Counted from the first letter of the stretch, positions 23,598-32,573 are shown. The stretch is 64,000 nucleotides of DNA from Afipia sp. 1NLS2 (GCF_000178995.1 NZ_ADVZ01000004.1:248001-312000); one strand, 5' to 3'. Numbers and translations are program-made. Notes: generated by a model not told the origin, from the sequence alone.

Positions 23598-23915
23598 CTA
23601 GTCGGCCTTGATCTGCGTCTTCGTGCTGTCGACCGTGTGCTTGTTGTCGGTCCACTGGGCCGTGACGGTGTCGCCGGCCTTTCCACCCTTGAAGGAGAAT
23701 TTGACGTAGGGCTGACGCGCCACCATCGGTCCCCAGTCGGCGGAGAAAACGACCTTGCCGTCATGTGAGAAGCTGAGGGTTTCGATGTAGTGCGCGGGAA
23801 TGAGCTTGCCGTCGCCGTCCTTGGCGAATCCGGAATCCATGGGATGCTTGATCAAGGCCTGAACCTCGATCACATCACCGATCAGATGAGCCTGTATCCG
23901 GATGGTCGACGTCAT
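23598..23915 (-). CDS. soxZ: Second SoxZ-like sulfur-carrier chaperone subunit
   Basis: A 105-residue SoxZ-domain protein clearly paralogous to the SoxZ at 28347 (shared HPMDSGF, KFSFKGGKAGD). It is encoded without a soxY partner, directly downstream of soxH on the reverse strand. ATG 23915 has AGAGGA upstream. SoxZ normally pairs with SoxY to carry sulfur on the SoxY C-terminal Cys. This copy may compete for the same SoxY or serve another carrier. Confidence 0.85.
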   Translation of the reverse strand: MTSTIRIQAHLIGDVIEVQALIKHPMDSGFAKDGDGKLIPAHYIETLSFSHDGKVVFSADWGPMVARQPYVKFSFKGGKAGDTVTAQWTDNKHTVDSTKTQIKAD

Positions 23916-23953
23916 CAATATCCTCTGGCGCGAAATCCTCGAAGGCGACTGTC

Positions 23954-24952
23954 TTATTTCTTGAACTGCGACGCTTCAAGCTCCAGGAAAATGCGATACG
24001 CATTGCCCCGGTTGTTGCTCTCGAAAGCAGGGTAGTCCTTGTACTTGGACCAGTCCGTCGCGTTGTAGGCGGTGTCAAAATCGACCCAGTTGGCGACCGC
24101 TTCACTCATCGCTTTACGCACATACAGAATGTAATCGCGGGTGAATGCAATCGCCTCCTTCGCGGCGGCCGATGGCTTGCCATGGCCGGGAATGATGTAT
24201 TTCGGATCGAGCGCCAGCACCTCGTCGAGTCCCTTGAGCCAGTGCGTGGTGCTGACGTCGTCGCTGTTCATGAACGGAATGCGGCTATTCTGCACGATAT
24301 CGCCCGCGAACAGCACGCCGTCCGGCTCGACCATCATCATGATGTCGCTGCTGGAATGGGCGGGCCCTGCGGAAATCAGCGAGAAACGCTTGCCGCCCAG
24401 CACGATGGTGAGCTTGTCGTCGAAGGTGAGGTCGGGGGAGATGACGCGCGTATGCTCGTCAACCCACGGCGCAAGGGCTTCGCGGCGCTGGTCGAGGCGT
24501 GCTCCGGCACGCTCGTCGGCGGTTTCCTTGTTCTCGTTGTAATCGCCGGAGTGATCCTGCGCGATGATGACCGCGCGGCTGTGATCGCGGAACGCCTGCA
24601 GGCCGTAGATATGGTCGGCGTGGTAGTGGCTCGCGACGATGTAGCGGATGTCCTTGTCCGTCCGCTTGCGGATGTCCTGCAAAAGCGCCCAGCCGAGCGA
24701 TGGCGTGCCGAGCGCATCAAAAACAACGACGCCTTCGGACGTGATCACATAGCCGGCGTTGGAGGTGTTGCCTTCATTGGCCTTGCCCGGAATGCCGGGG
24801 CTGCCGATGCTGTAGAAAATATCCTTGCCGGGGACCTGATCCACCGTGATGGGGCGGTCGAGCGGCGCGTAATCCGGCACCTTGTTTTGAGCGAGGAGGG
24901 TGGCGGGGAGCATCGCCCACGCCAGTACGGATACGCGCAGCAGATTTTTCAT
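23954..24952 (-). CDS. soxH: Exported metallo-beta-lactamase-fold hydrolase, SoxH-like
   Basis: A 332-residue protein with a signal peptide (MKNLLRVSVLAWAMLPATLLAQ) and the zinc motif SHYHADH, plus GPAHSSSD and IPGHGKPS. The start at 24952 overlaps the soxR stop by four bases; longer frames upstream have no support. SoxH is a periplasmic accessory protein of unclear function in thiosulfate oxidation and is not essential in Paracoccus. The SoxR-SoxH-SoxZ2 order suggests an accessory sulfur-handling set. Confidence 0.8.
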   Translation of the reverse strand: MKNLLRVSVLAWAMLPATLLAQNKVPDYAPLDRPITVDQVPGKDIFYSIGSPGIPGKANEGNTSNAGYVITSEGVVVFDALGTPSLGWALLQDIRKRTDKDIRYIVASHYHADHIYGLQAFRDHSRAVIIAQDHSGDYNENKETADERAGARLDQRREALAPWVDEHTRVISPDLTFDDKLTIVLGGKRFSLISAGPAHSSSDIMMMVEPDGVLFAGDIVQNSRIPFMNSDDVSTTHWLKGLDEVLALDPKYIIPGHGKPSAAAKEAIAFTRDYILYVRKAMSEAVANWVDFDTAYNATDWSKYKDYPAFESNNRGNAYRIFLELEASQFKK

Positions 24953-25296
24953 ATGGCGTCGTCGCAGTAGAGTTTCTTGAGAACCTTGACGAGCTTGGTC
25001 ACGCGCTCGTCGGCGATCTTGTAGTGGAGCGTTTGCGACTCGCGCCGGAATTCGACGAGCCCTTCTTCGCGCAGCTTGGTCAAGTGTTGCGAGAGCGCGG
25101 ACTGGCTGAGATGCAATGCATCGACCAGTTCGCCGACCTTCATTTCGTTTCGCATCATGAGATAGCAAACGATCAGCAGGCGGTTTTCGTTCGCAAGCAC
25201 GCTCAGGAGGCGGGAGACCTCTCGTGCCTGTTGTTCCAGCAATTGATCCGGACGTAACTTATTCGCGCGCGTCTTCGCAGCGAGAGCCGTGTTCAT
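24949..25296 (-). CDS. soxR: ArsR-family repressor of sox genes
   Basis: A 115-residue ArsR/SmtB-type winged helix (LANENRLLIVCYLMM, LHLSQSALSQHLTKLREEGLV, QTLHYKI). A Cys lies in the helix IVCYLM and another near the C-terminus (LYCDDAI), matching the two conserved Cys of SoxR regulators that respond to sulfur compounds. It is divergent from soxC, with a candidate operator in between, and translationally coupled to soxH. Confidence 0.85.
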   Translation of the reverse strand: MNTALAAKTRANKLRPDQLLEQQAREVSRLLSVLANENRLLIVCYLMMRNEMKVGELVDALHLSQSALSQHLTKLREEGLVEFRRESQTLHYKIADERVTKLVKVLKKLYCDDAI

Positions 25297-25366
25297 CGAA
25301 ATCGGTCCTGAAAATTTTTCTGTAATTCATCCTACCAATTTTGTGGGCAGAACGCCAATTTATTAG

Positions 25367-25382
25367 TTTAGCGTTGACTAAA
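25367..25382 (+). promoter_or_regulatory. Putative SoxR operator in the soxR-soxC divergent region
   Basis: TTTAG-CGTTGA-CTAAA is a perfect 5-bp inverted repeat overlapping TTGACT (25374-25379), which could be the -35 of the soxC promoter with TATTTG at 25397-25402 as -10. The placement suits an ArsR-type repressor. Confidence 0.5.
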
Positions 25383-25469
25383 TTAGGCATGGATGATATT
25401 TGATCTACAATAATAAGTAAAACAACGGTCCCATCGAATGGATGGTTGACCGGTCAGGGAGGAGATGGA

Positions 25470-26774
25470 GTGTCTTTCTCTTTATTGAGAGACGCCCGTA
25501 AGGCGTCTCTGGCTGCCGGGTCGGAGCGTGTCCAGATTCCCAGGCGGCTGTTGCTGAAAATGGCAGGCGTTGCTGCAGGCGCGGCGATGCTCGACAGCAC
25601 CGGCGCACGCGCCGATGATGCAGCGCCACCGGCCGAGAACGAATGGTCGCAGTCCATCGGCGCCGGTGTCGTCGATCAGCCTTACGGCAAGCCATCGCCC
25701 GAGCAGGCCGGCGTCATCCGCCGCAATGTGCCCTGGCTCACGGCCGGCACCGAATCCTCGATTAGCTTCTCGCCACTGCAGAGCCTGCACGGCATCATCA
25801 CGCCCAACAGCCTGTTTTTCGAGCGCTATCACGCGGGCCGTCCCGATGTTGAAGCCGACAAGCATCGACTGATGATCCACGGGTTGGTCGATCGTCCGAT
25901 CATCCTGACGATGAAGGACATCATGCGATTTCCTTCGACGTCCCGCATTCATTTCATCGAGTGTCCCGCCAATGGCGGCATGGAATGGCGCGGCGCGCAG
26001 CTCAATTCGCTGCAGTTCACCCATGGCATGGTGAGTTGCGCGGAGTGGACCGGCGTGAAGCTCTCGACCCTGCTCGAAGAGGTCGGGCTGAAGAAGGATG
26101 CGAAGTGGATTCTGGTCGAGGGCGCGGACGGTGCCCACATGGCGCGAAGCCTGCCGCTCGACAAATGTCTTGACGATTGCCTCGTGGTCTATGCGCAGAA
26201 CGGTGAAGCTCTGCGGCCGGAGCAGGGCTATCCGCTGCGGCTGATCGTTCCCGGCTGGGAAGGCAATGTCAGCGTGAAGTGGCTGCGGCGCATCAAGGTC
26301 GGCGACAAGCCCTGGTACACCCGCGAGGAGACCTCGAAATACACCGACCTGATGCCGGACGGAAAATCGCGCGGCTTCACCTGGCTGATCGACGCCAAGT
26401 CGGTGATTACGTTCCCGTGCCCGGAAGTGCCGCTCAGCGGACCCGGACTTTATGAAATCCGCGGCCTTGCCTGGACCGGCAACGGCAGGATCAAGGAGGT
26501 TCACGTCTCCACCGATGGCGGCGCGAACTGGCGGCAGGCCGAGTTGAAGGAGCCTGTGCTGTCGAAGGCGCTGACGCGCTTTACGATTCCGTGGCGGTGG
26601 GACGGCAAGCCCGCATTCCTGGAGTCGCGCGCAGTGGACGAAACCGGCTTTGTGCAGCCGACGCTCGCTGCGTTGCGAAAAGTGCGTGGCACCAGCTCCG
26701 TCTACCACAACAACTCAATTCAGACTTGGCAGGTAAAGCCCGATGGGAGCGTTTACGATGTCCAGCTTGGCTAG
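25470..26774 (+). CDS. soxC: Sulfane dehydrogenase molybdenum subunit SoxC
   Basis: A 434-residue sulfite-oxidase-fold protein. The twin-arginine signal lies in IPRRLLLKMAGVAAG, the Mo-pterin Cys in FIECPANGGMEW, and a dimerisation domain (SGPGLYEIRGLAW) is C-terminal. GTG 25470 follows GGGAGGAG with five bases spacing, better than the upstream TTG. SoxC with SoxD oxidises SoxY-bound sulfane sulfur in the periplasm, allowing complete thiosulfate oxidation to sulfate. It overlaps soxD by 17 bases. Confidence 0.92.
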   Translation: MSFSLLRDARKASLAAGSERVQIPRRLLLKMAGVAAGAAMLDSTGARADDAAPPAENEWSQSIGAGVVDQPYGKPSPEQAGVIRRNVPWLTAGTESSISFSPLQSLHGIITPNSLFFERYHAGRPDVEADKHRLMIHGLVDRPIILTMKDIMRFPSTSRIHFIECPANGGMEWRGAQLNSLQFTHGMVSCAEWTGVKLSTLLEEVGLKKDAKWILVEGADGAHMARSLPLDKCLDDCLVVYAQNGEALRPEQGYPLRLIVPGWEGNVSVKWLRRIKVGDKPWYTREETSKYTDLMPDGKSRGFTWLIDAKSVITFPCPEVPLSGPGLYEIRGLAWTGNGRIKEVHVSTDGGANWRQAELKEPVLSKALTRFTIPWRWDGKPAFLESRAVDETGFVQPTLAALRKVRGTSSVYHNNSIQTWQVKPDGSVYDVQLG

Positions 26775-27444
26775 TTTGCGGCCTGCGATGTTTGCCGTCG
26801 CCTTGCTGGCGGTGAATGCGGTGCCTGCTTCTGTCGTGGCGGCCGAGACGCATCAGCACTTCGGTTACGGCACGCCCGCGACGCCCGAGCAGATCAAGGG
26901 CTGGGATATCGACGCGCGCGCCGAGGACGGCAAGGGATTGCCGCCAGGCAAGGGCGACGTGAACCATGGCGCCGAAGTGTTCGCCGATCAGTGCGCCTCC
27001 TGTCACGGCACGTTCGGTGAGGGCGAGGGACGTTATCCCAAGCTCGCGGGCGGCAACGGTTCGCTCACCGCCGATCGCCCTGAGCCGACGGTCGGCAGCT
27101 ATTGGCCGTTCGCCGTAACACTTTGGGACTACATCAACCGTGCGATGCCGTTCCCGACGCCTCGTACGCTGTCGGCGGACGATGTGTATGCGCTGACGGC
27201 CTACATCCTGAATCTGAATAATATTGTCCCAGCGGACTTTGTCGCAGACAAAGAGTCCTTGCCAAAGGTAAAAATGCCTAACCATGATAGTTTTACGTGG
27301 CAGGATCCTCGTCCGGACACCGCAATGAAGCCTTGCATGACGAAGTGTGTTGATCCATCAACATTGAAGATTGTCTCGACGGCTGAAGGGAAGGACCTGA
27401 CGCCAAGGACCTCCGGTCCGCTCGATACTATGCAACCGAAGTAA
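26758..27444 (+). CDS. soxD: Sulfane dehydrogenase cytochrome c subunit SoxD
   Basis: A 228-residue exported cytochrome with signal peptide and a single haem motif CASCH near the middle; CMTKC near the C-terminus is not a haem site. Paracoccus SoxD is a larger dihaem protein, so this is the short single-haem form. ATG 26758 has GGGAG eight bases upstream. It takes electrons from SoxC and passes them to a soluble cytochrome c. Confidence 0.88.
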   Translation: MSSLASLRPAMFAVALLAVNAVPASVVAAETHQHFGYGTPATPEQIKGWDIDARAEDGKGLPPGKGDVNHGAEVFADQCASCHGTFGEGEGRYPKLAGGNGSLTADRPEPTVGSYWPFAVTLWDYINRAMPFPTPRTLSADDVYALTAYILNLNNIVPADFVADKESLPKVKMPNHDSFTWQDPRPDTAMKPCMTKCVDPSTLKIVSTAEGKDLTPRTSGPLDTMQPK

Positions 27445-27459
27445 ATTGGAGCGCGCAGG

Positions 27460-27813
27460 ATGCACTTTAATCGCCTTCATTTCGCAACTGCAGCAACCCT
27501 GATTGCCCTGGCTATGCCTGTTGCGGCCTACGCCCAGCCGACGGAGCCGTTGGACGGGAAGGCGCTGGCGCTCAATCGCAGCAAGGGCAATTGCATCACC
27601 TGTCACGAGTTCAAGGGCGGCGATTTTCCGGGCTCCATCGGACCGGCGCTCAACGACATGAAGGCGCGCTTTCCGGACCGCAAGGAATTGACTGCGATCA
27701 TCGCAGACGAAACCAAGCGCAACCCGGAGACCGTGATGCCGCCTTTCGGCCGCAACCTTATTCTGACCGATAAAGAAATCTCGGCGATCGTCGACTTTCT
27801 CTATCAGCTCTGA
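27460..27813 (+). CDS. soxX: SoxX cytochrome c
   Basis: A 117-residue exported monohaem cytochrome: signal peptide ending YAQ, haem motif CITCH, and distal-ligand region TVMPPFG. SoxX with SoxA joins thiosulfate to the SoxY Cys. The gene lies between soxD and soxY in the common soxCDXYZA order. Confidence 0.9.
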   Translation: MHFNRLHFATAATLIALAMPVAAYAQPTEPLDGKALALNRSKGNCITCHEFKGGDFPGSIGPALNDMKARFPDRKELTAIIADETKRNPETVMPPFGRNLILTDKEISAIVDFLYQL

Positions 27814-27834
27814 GAAAACCCCGGAGGAGATCGA

Positions 27835-28332
27835 ATGTTTACCGCAAAACTGCCCGCCCTGCGCACCTCGCGCAGAGGTCTGTTGAAGGGAGCCGCGCTT
27901 GCGACCGTACTGGGCGCGAGCCTCAACGTCATGCGCTCGGTTGCGGCTTTCGCGGCCGATGCCGCGGGCTGGCCGGCTGAAGCCTTCAAGCTGAAAAGTC
28001 AGGACGACACTCTCAAGGCGCTGTATGGCAAGACCGCCGAAGCTTCGGACAAGGTCAAGCTCGACGCGCCGGAGATCGCCGAGAACGGCGCGGTCGTGCC
28101 GATCAGCGTCAGCACCACGCTGCCGAAGGTGACGTCGATTTCGCTGATGGTCGCCGAGAATCCCAACGCACTCGCGGCCTCCTACAAGATTCCCGAAGGC
28201 ACGATCCCGGCTGTGTCCAACCGCCTGAAGATGGCCAAGACCAGCAAGGTCATCGCCGTCGTGGAGTCGGACGGCAAGCTCTACAGCGCCAGCAAGGAAG
28301 TTAAAGTCACTGTCGGCGGCTGCGGCGGCTGA
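27835..28332 (+). CDS. soxY: SoxY sulfur-carrier protein
   Basis: A 165-residue protein with a twin-arginine signal (TSRRGLLKGAAL) and the diagnostic flexible C-terminus VGGCGG, whose Cys carries the sulfur intermediates. GGAGGAG precedes the ATG. It forms a complex with SoxZ and is exported by Tat. Confidence 0.95.
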   Translation: MFTAKLPALRTSRRGLLKGAALATVLGASLNVMRSVAAFAADAAGWPAEAFKLKSQDDTLKALYGKTAEASDKVKLDAPEIAENGAVVPISVSTTLPKVTSISLMVAENPNALAASYKIPEGTIPAVSNRLKMAKTSKVIAVVESDGKLYSASKEVKVTVGGCGG

Positions 28333-28346
28333 GGAGGAAACAGGTC

Positions 28347-28658
28347 ATGGCATCGACTATTCGCGTACGCGCCATCGCTGGCGCCGACACCACCGAAGTT
28401 CAGGCGCTTGTCCAGCATCCCATGGATTCCGGCTTCGTCAAGGACTCCAAAGGGCAGCTCATTCCGCCTCATCATATCGAGACGGTTCAGTTCGAGACCG
28501 GCGGCAAGGTCGTTTTCACCGCGCTGTGGGGCCCGGCTGTCTCCAAGGACCCTTTCATCAAGTTCTCCTTCAAGGGGGGCAAGAAGGGTGATGATCTCAA
28601 GATCACCTGGGTCGACAACAAGGGTGAGACGGACACCACGACGGCCAAGATTGCTTGA
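28347..28658 (+). CDS. soxZ: SoxZ sulfur-carrier partner
   Basis: A 103-residue SoxZ without its own signal peptide, expected to be exported in complex with SoxY. Family segments HPMDSGF, PHHIETV and FIKFSFKGG are present. It follows soxY by 14 bases after GAGGAGG. A second copy is at 23598-23915 on the reverse strand. Confidence 0.94.
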   Translation: MASTIRVRAIAGADTTEVQALVQHPMDSGFVKDSKGQLIPPHHIETVQFETGGKVVFTALWGPAVSKDPFIKFSFKGGKKGDDLKITWVDNKGETDTTTAKIA

Positions 28659-28682
28659 TCGTTGAACGGGAAGGATCGAACG

Positions 28683-29531
28683 ATGCGTCATCTTGTGGTT
28701 CTTGCGACGGTTATGACGTGTGCTTTTGCGCCGCCGCTTTTGGCAGAGACGACGACTACGTCGCCTGAACAGGATTTCAAGGCATTCCGCAAATACTTCA
28801 CGGACAAGTTTCCGAAGGTCGAGCTCAACGACTTCGTCAACGGTCCTTATTCGATGAATGAAGGATTGCGGAAGCAGTGGATCGAAAAGGAAGTCTTCCC
28901 GCCCTACGATTTCGCGCTGGACAAGGGTAAGGAGCTTTTCGAGAAGCCCTTCAAGAACGGCAAGACGTTCGCCGACTGCTTCGAGAACAAGGGCATCGGC
29001 GTTCGTCAGAACTATCCTTACTTCGACGAGAAGACGAACGAAGTCATCACGCTCGAGGTCGCCGTCAATCAGTGCCTCGAGAAGAATGGCGAGAAGCCCT
29101 ACAACTACATGAAGGACGATATGGCGGCGGTGACGGCCTATATGGCTTTCACGTCGCGCGGCAAACCGTTCGACATCAAGATTCCGAAGAACAATCCGAA
29201 GGCGCTGGAAGCCTATGAAAAGGGCAAGCAATACTTCTTTCAGCGGCGCGGGCAGTTCAACTTTTCCTGTGCGAGCTGTCATGTTCAGGCTCCGGGCGAA
29301 CACATCCGGGCTGAAGTTCTCGCGCCTGCACTGGGTATCCTGAACGCGATGCCGATCTATCGCTCCGAATGGGGCGGGATGGGCACGATCAGCCGCCGCT
29401 TCACCTCCTGCAACAGCCAGGTTCGTGGCGTGCCGCTGAAGCCGCAGGACCCCGAATACCGCAACGTTGAATATTATCTGTCGTACATGGCCAACGGATT
29501 GCCCATTTCGGGCCCGGGCGCGCGGCCGTAG
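28683..29531 (+). CDS. soxA: SoxA cytochrome c, monohaem form
   Basis: A 282-residue exported protein with the catalytic haem motif CASCHVQ and the Cys ligand region FTSCNSQVRG. The N-terminal half contains two Cys (ADCFENKG and NQCLEKNG) but no second CxxCH, so it is the monohaem type with a probable disulfide. ATG 28683 has GGGAAGGA upstream. SoxAX catalyses formation of SoxY-thiosulfonate. Confidence 0.92.
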   Translation: MRHLVVLATVMTCAFAPPLLAETTTTSPEQDFKAFRKYFTDKFPKVELNDFVNGPYSMNEGLRKQWIEKEVFPPYDFALDKGKELFEKPFKNGKTFADCFENKGIGVRQNYPYFDEKTNEVITLEVAVNQCLEKNGEKPYNYMKDDMAAVTAYMAFTSRGKPFDIKIPKNNPKALEAYEKGKQYFFQRRGQFNFSCASCHVQAPGEHIRAEVLAPALGILNAMPIYRSEWGGMGTISRRFTSCNSQVRGVPLKPQDPEYRNVEYYLSYMANGLPISGPGARP

Positions 29532-29540
29532 GAGATGACC

Positions 29541-29852
29541 ATGCGTATCATGACATCGATCGTGGCGGGTGCGGCCGTTTTGATGGCGCTGACCTCCGCG
29601 CATGCCGCGGAAACCGCCGACACGTTCAAGGCCGCCTATGAAAAAGCCGAGGCGGCCAACAAGAAGGCAGGCGAACTGAGAAATCAGTGGACCACCACCG
29701 TCGCCGCCCTGAAGGGTGCGAAGAAGGCCGCGGACGAAGGCAACTTCGATGCCGCGACCGACCTTGCGAAGAAGGCCGAAGCACTGGCGAACGCCTCCAT
29801 CGCGCAAACCGAACGCGAAAATAAACTCTGGCCCGACGCGGTCATTCGCTGA
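29541..29852 (+). CDS. soxK: SoxAX-binding protein SoxK-like
   Basis: A 103-residue exported, Ala/Lys-rich, largely helical protein (signal peptide ending AHAAE). Size, composition and position between soxA and soxB match SoxK/SaxB, which enhances SoxAX activity. ATG 29541 is preferred over ATG 29535 because TAGGAG is six bases upstream. Confidence 0.78.
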   Translation: MRIMTSIVAGAAVLMALTSAHAAETADTFKAAYEKAEAANKKAGELRNQWTTTVAALKGAKKAADEGNFDAATDLAKKAEALANASIAQTERENKLWPDAVIR

Positions 29853-29870
29853 CTTTTTTCGAGAGTTAAA

Positions 29871-31616
29871 ATGCCGATTCACCGACGAGAACTGCTAAAA
29901 TTAGCGGTAGCGATGCCGGCTGTCCTGTCGCTGCCACGTGCCGGCCGCAGCGCCGGCGCGTCACTGTACGACTTCAAGCCGTCAGGTAACGCGCGCGTCC
30001 TTCACATGACGGATACGCATGCGCAGTTGAGCCCGGTATTCTTCCGGGAGCCGAGCGTCAACATCGGCATCGGCTCGATGAAGGGGCATCCGCCGCATCT
30101 GGTCGGCGAGCATTTCCTCAAGAAGTTCGGGCTGAAGCCGGGCACGCCGGAGGCGTACGCTTTCACGTTCCTCGATTTCGAGAACGCGGCGCATCGTTAC
30201 GGCAAGATGGGCGGGTTCGCGCATTTGCGGACGCTGGTTAAGATGCTGCGCAGCGCGGTGCCGGACGGGCATTCCATTCTGCTCGACGGTGGCGATCTGT
30301 GGCAGGGCTCCAGCCTGTCCAATCTCTATCGCGGTGCGGATATGGTGCAGGCTGCGAACCTGCTTGGCATCGATGCGATGACCGGCCATTGGGAATTCAC
30401 CTATGGCGAGGAGACGCTTCGCAAGAATCTCGCCGACTTCAAGGGCGAGTTCATCGCGCAGAACGTCTTTCTCACGGAGGAGGCGGCTTTCAACGACGCC
30501 AAGGCGTTCGACCGCGACACCGGGCGGGTGTTCAAGCCCTATATCATCAAGAAGATGGGCGATTACCGGATCGGCATCGTCGGTCAGGCGTTCCCTTACG
30601 TGCCGATCGCGCATCCCAAGCGTTTCACGCCGGACTGGACGTTCGGCGTCCGCGACGACGAGATGCAGAAGGTCGTCAATCGCCTGCGCACCGCCGAGAA
30701 GGTCGATGCGGTGGTGGTGCTGTCGCACAACGGCATGGACGTCGATCTCAAGATGGCGAGCCGTGTGACCGGCATCGATGTTATTCTCGGCGGCCACACC
30801 CATGACGCCGTGCCGCAGCCCGTCAGTATCGCCAATGCGGGTGGCAAGACGCTTGTGACCAATGCCGGTTCGAACGGCAAATATCTCGGCGTGCTCGATC
30901 TCGAACTCGGCAAGGGCTTCGTCAAGAATGTGAACTATCGGCTGCTGCCAGTGTTCACGAATGAGCTGAAGGCCGACGCGGAGATGGCGGCGCTGGTGGA
31001 TAAGCTGCGCGCGCCTCATGCGAAGATGCTGGACGAGAACATCGCCAGCGCCGACCGGCTTCTGTATCGTCGCGGCAATTTCAACGGCACGATGGACGAG
31101 ATGATCTGCGATGCGTTGCGGCACCAGCTCGATGCCGAAATCGCGCTGTCGCCCGGCTTCCGCTGGGGCACGACCGTGCTAAGCGGTCAGCCGATCACGA
31201 TGGATGATATCCTGTCGCAGACCGCGATGACCTATCCCGAAGTCTACGTGCAGTCGATGAGCGGCGAGCAGATCAAGACCGTGCTGGAAGACATCTGCGA
31301 CAACCTGTTCAACCTCGACCCATATTACCAGCAGGGCGGGGATATGGTGCGGATCGGCGGCATGTCCTACACTTGCGCGCCGAACGAGGTGACGGGTAAG
31401 CGCATCTCAGACATGAAGCTCGGCGGTGTGGCGCTCGATCCCGCCAAGTCCTACAAGGTTGCAGGCTGGGCATCGGTCAACGAGCAAAAGGGCGCGCCGG
31501 TCTGGGAGACCGTCGCGAGTTATCTGCGCGATAGAAAATCGAAGCCGAAATCTGCTAATTCTCAGGTGAAGATCGTGGGCGTGGACGACAATCCGGGATT
31601 TGCAGGCCAGACATGA
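29871..31616 (+). CDS. soxB: SoxB thiosulfohydrolase
   Basis: A 581-residue dimanganese 5'-nucleotidase-fold enzyme with a Tat-like signal (HRRELLKLAVAMP). Metal and active-site motifs are MTDTHAQL, LDGGDLWQGS, GHWEFTYGEE, LSHNGMD and GGHTHD. It hydrolyses the SoxY-bound sulfone to release sulfate. The stop overlaps the start of the DsrE-like gene. Confidence 0.95.
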   Translation: MPIHRRELLKLAVAMPAVLSLPRAGRSAGASLYDFKPSGNARVLHMTDTHAQLSPVFFREPSVNIGIGSMKGHPPHLVGEHFLKKFGLKPGTPEAYAFTFLDFENAAHRYGKMGGFAHLRTLVKMLRSAVPDGHSILLDGGDLWQGSSLSNLYRGADMVQAANLLGIDAMTGHWEFTYGEETLRKNLADFKGEFIAQNVFLTEEAAFNDAKAFDRDTGRVFKPYIIKKMGDYRIGIVGQAFPYVPIAHPKRFTPDWTFGVRDDEMQKVVNRLRTAEKVDAVVVLSHNGMDVDLKMASRVTGIDVILGGHTHDAVPQPVSIANAGGKTLVTNAGSNGKYLGVLDLELGKGFVKNVNYRLLPVFTNELKADAEMAALVDKLRAPHAKMLDENIASADRLLYRRGNFNGTMDEMICDALRHQLDAEIALSPGFRWGTTVLSGQPITMDDILSQTAMTYPEVYVQSMSGEQIKTVLEDICDNLFNLDPYYQQGGDMVRIGGMSYTCAPNEVTGKRISDMKLGGVALDPAKSYKVAGWASVNEQKGAPVWETVASYLRDRKSKPKSANSQVKIVGVDDNPGFAGQT

Positions 31617-32107
31617 TGAAGCGAAGCGGACTTGCTCTGATCGCGGCCGCCCTTATCTGGGGCGTGTCGGTCATGGCCGGGGCAGGTGCCGCTCATGCTC
31701 AGGATGCCAAGGGGCCTGAATCGGCCACCGAGAAAGCGGTCGAGCGGCCCTTTGTCGAACACCGCATCGCCTTGCAGATTTCGGACAGCGATCCGGTGAA
31801 GCAGGGGCTGATCGTCAGCATTTCCTACAAGTTGCTCGAAGTGTACGGGCCGGATTCGATCGATGTTCAGGTGGTGGCGTTCGGTCCTGGCATCGATCTG
31901 CTGAATGCCGACAACCCGCGACGGCAGCAGATCGACAGCCTCATCGCGCAAGGCGTGACCTTTAACATCTGCGGTTACACCCTGGAGACGATCGAGCGCA
32001 AAACCGGAAAACGTCCGGAGATGAATCCCAAGGCCAAGCTAGTTCCGGCAGGCGTGCCGTTCCTGCTATCTCTTGCCGAGAAGAATTACACCATCGTTCG
32101 TCCTTAA
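31613..32107 (+). CDS. Exported DsrE-like protein 1
   Basis: A 164-residue protein with a Sec signal peptide (ends AHAQ, about residue 34) and a DsrE/DsrF-like fold: RIALQISDSDPVKQG, EVQVVAFGPGID-type strand and helix, and one conserved Cys in FNICGYTLE. DsrE proteins usually carry sulfur on a Cys in the cytoplasm; export is notable. It is translationally coupled to soxB and followed by a paralogue. Confidence 0.82.
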   Translation: MMKRSGLALIAAALIWGVSVMAGAGAAHAQDAKGPESATEKAVERPFVEHRIALQISDSDPVKQGLIVSISYKLLEVYGPDSIDVQVVAFGPGIDLLNADNPRRQQIDSLIAQGVTFNICGYTLETIERKTGKRPEMNPKAKLVPAGVPFLLSLAEKNYTIVRP

Positions 32108-32120
32108 AGGAGACTCCGAC

Positions 32121-32573
32121 ATGCGGATTTTCTGGAAACTGGTTGCGGCCTTCGCGGTCGTCTTTTCGATCTCCTCGGCGGCGTTCGCGGCCGATGCCAA
32201 GCCGCATCGCATCGCCATTCAGGTCGATCAGAACGATCCGGCCACGATGAATCTGGCGCTGAATAACGTCACCAACATCATGAAGCACTATGGCGACAAG
32301 GGCGAGACAGTCGAGGTCGAGGTGGTGGCCTACGGGCCGGGCCTGAACATGTACCGTGACGACAAGTCGCCGGTGAAGGATCGCCTGAAGCAGATCTCCG
32401 AGATGGCATTTCCTTCCAAGGTGAAATTTTCCGCCTGCAACAACACCAAGCAGGGCATGGAAAAGAAGGAAGGGCACCCCATCACGATCGTGCCGGAGGC
32501 GAGCCTTGTTCCGTCGGGCGTGGTGCGGTTGAGCGAGTTGCAGGAACAGGGCTGGACTTACATCAAGCCGTAA
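32121..32573 (+). CDS. Exported DsrE-like protein 2
   Basis: A 150-residue protein with a signal peptide (cleavage near AFA-AD, about residue 24), the same domain as its upstream neighbour (HRIAIQVDQNDP, VVAYGPGLNM) and one Cys in FSACNNTKQGM. AAAGGAG precedes ATG 32121. The tandem pair may carry persulfides in the periplasm for the Sox cycle. Confidence 0.82.
   Translation: MRIFWKLVAAFAVVFSISSAAFAADAKPHRIAIQVDQNDPATMNLALNNVTNIMKHYGDKGETVEVEVVAYGPGLNMYRDDKSPVKDRLKQISEMAFPSKVKFSACNNTKQGMEKKEGHPITIVPEASLVPSGVVRLSELQEQGWTYIKP

Noticed and set aside
23954-25168. Longer N-terminal extension of SoxH reaching into soxR
   Set aside because: The extra 72 residues are Arg-rich shadow of soxR; the signal peptide starts at 24952.
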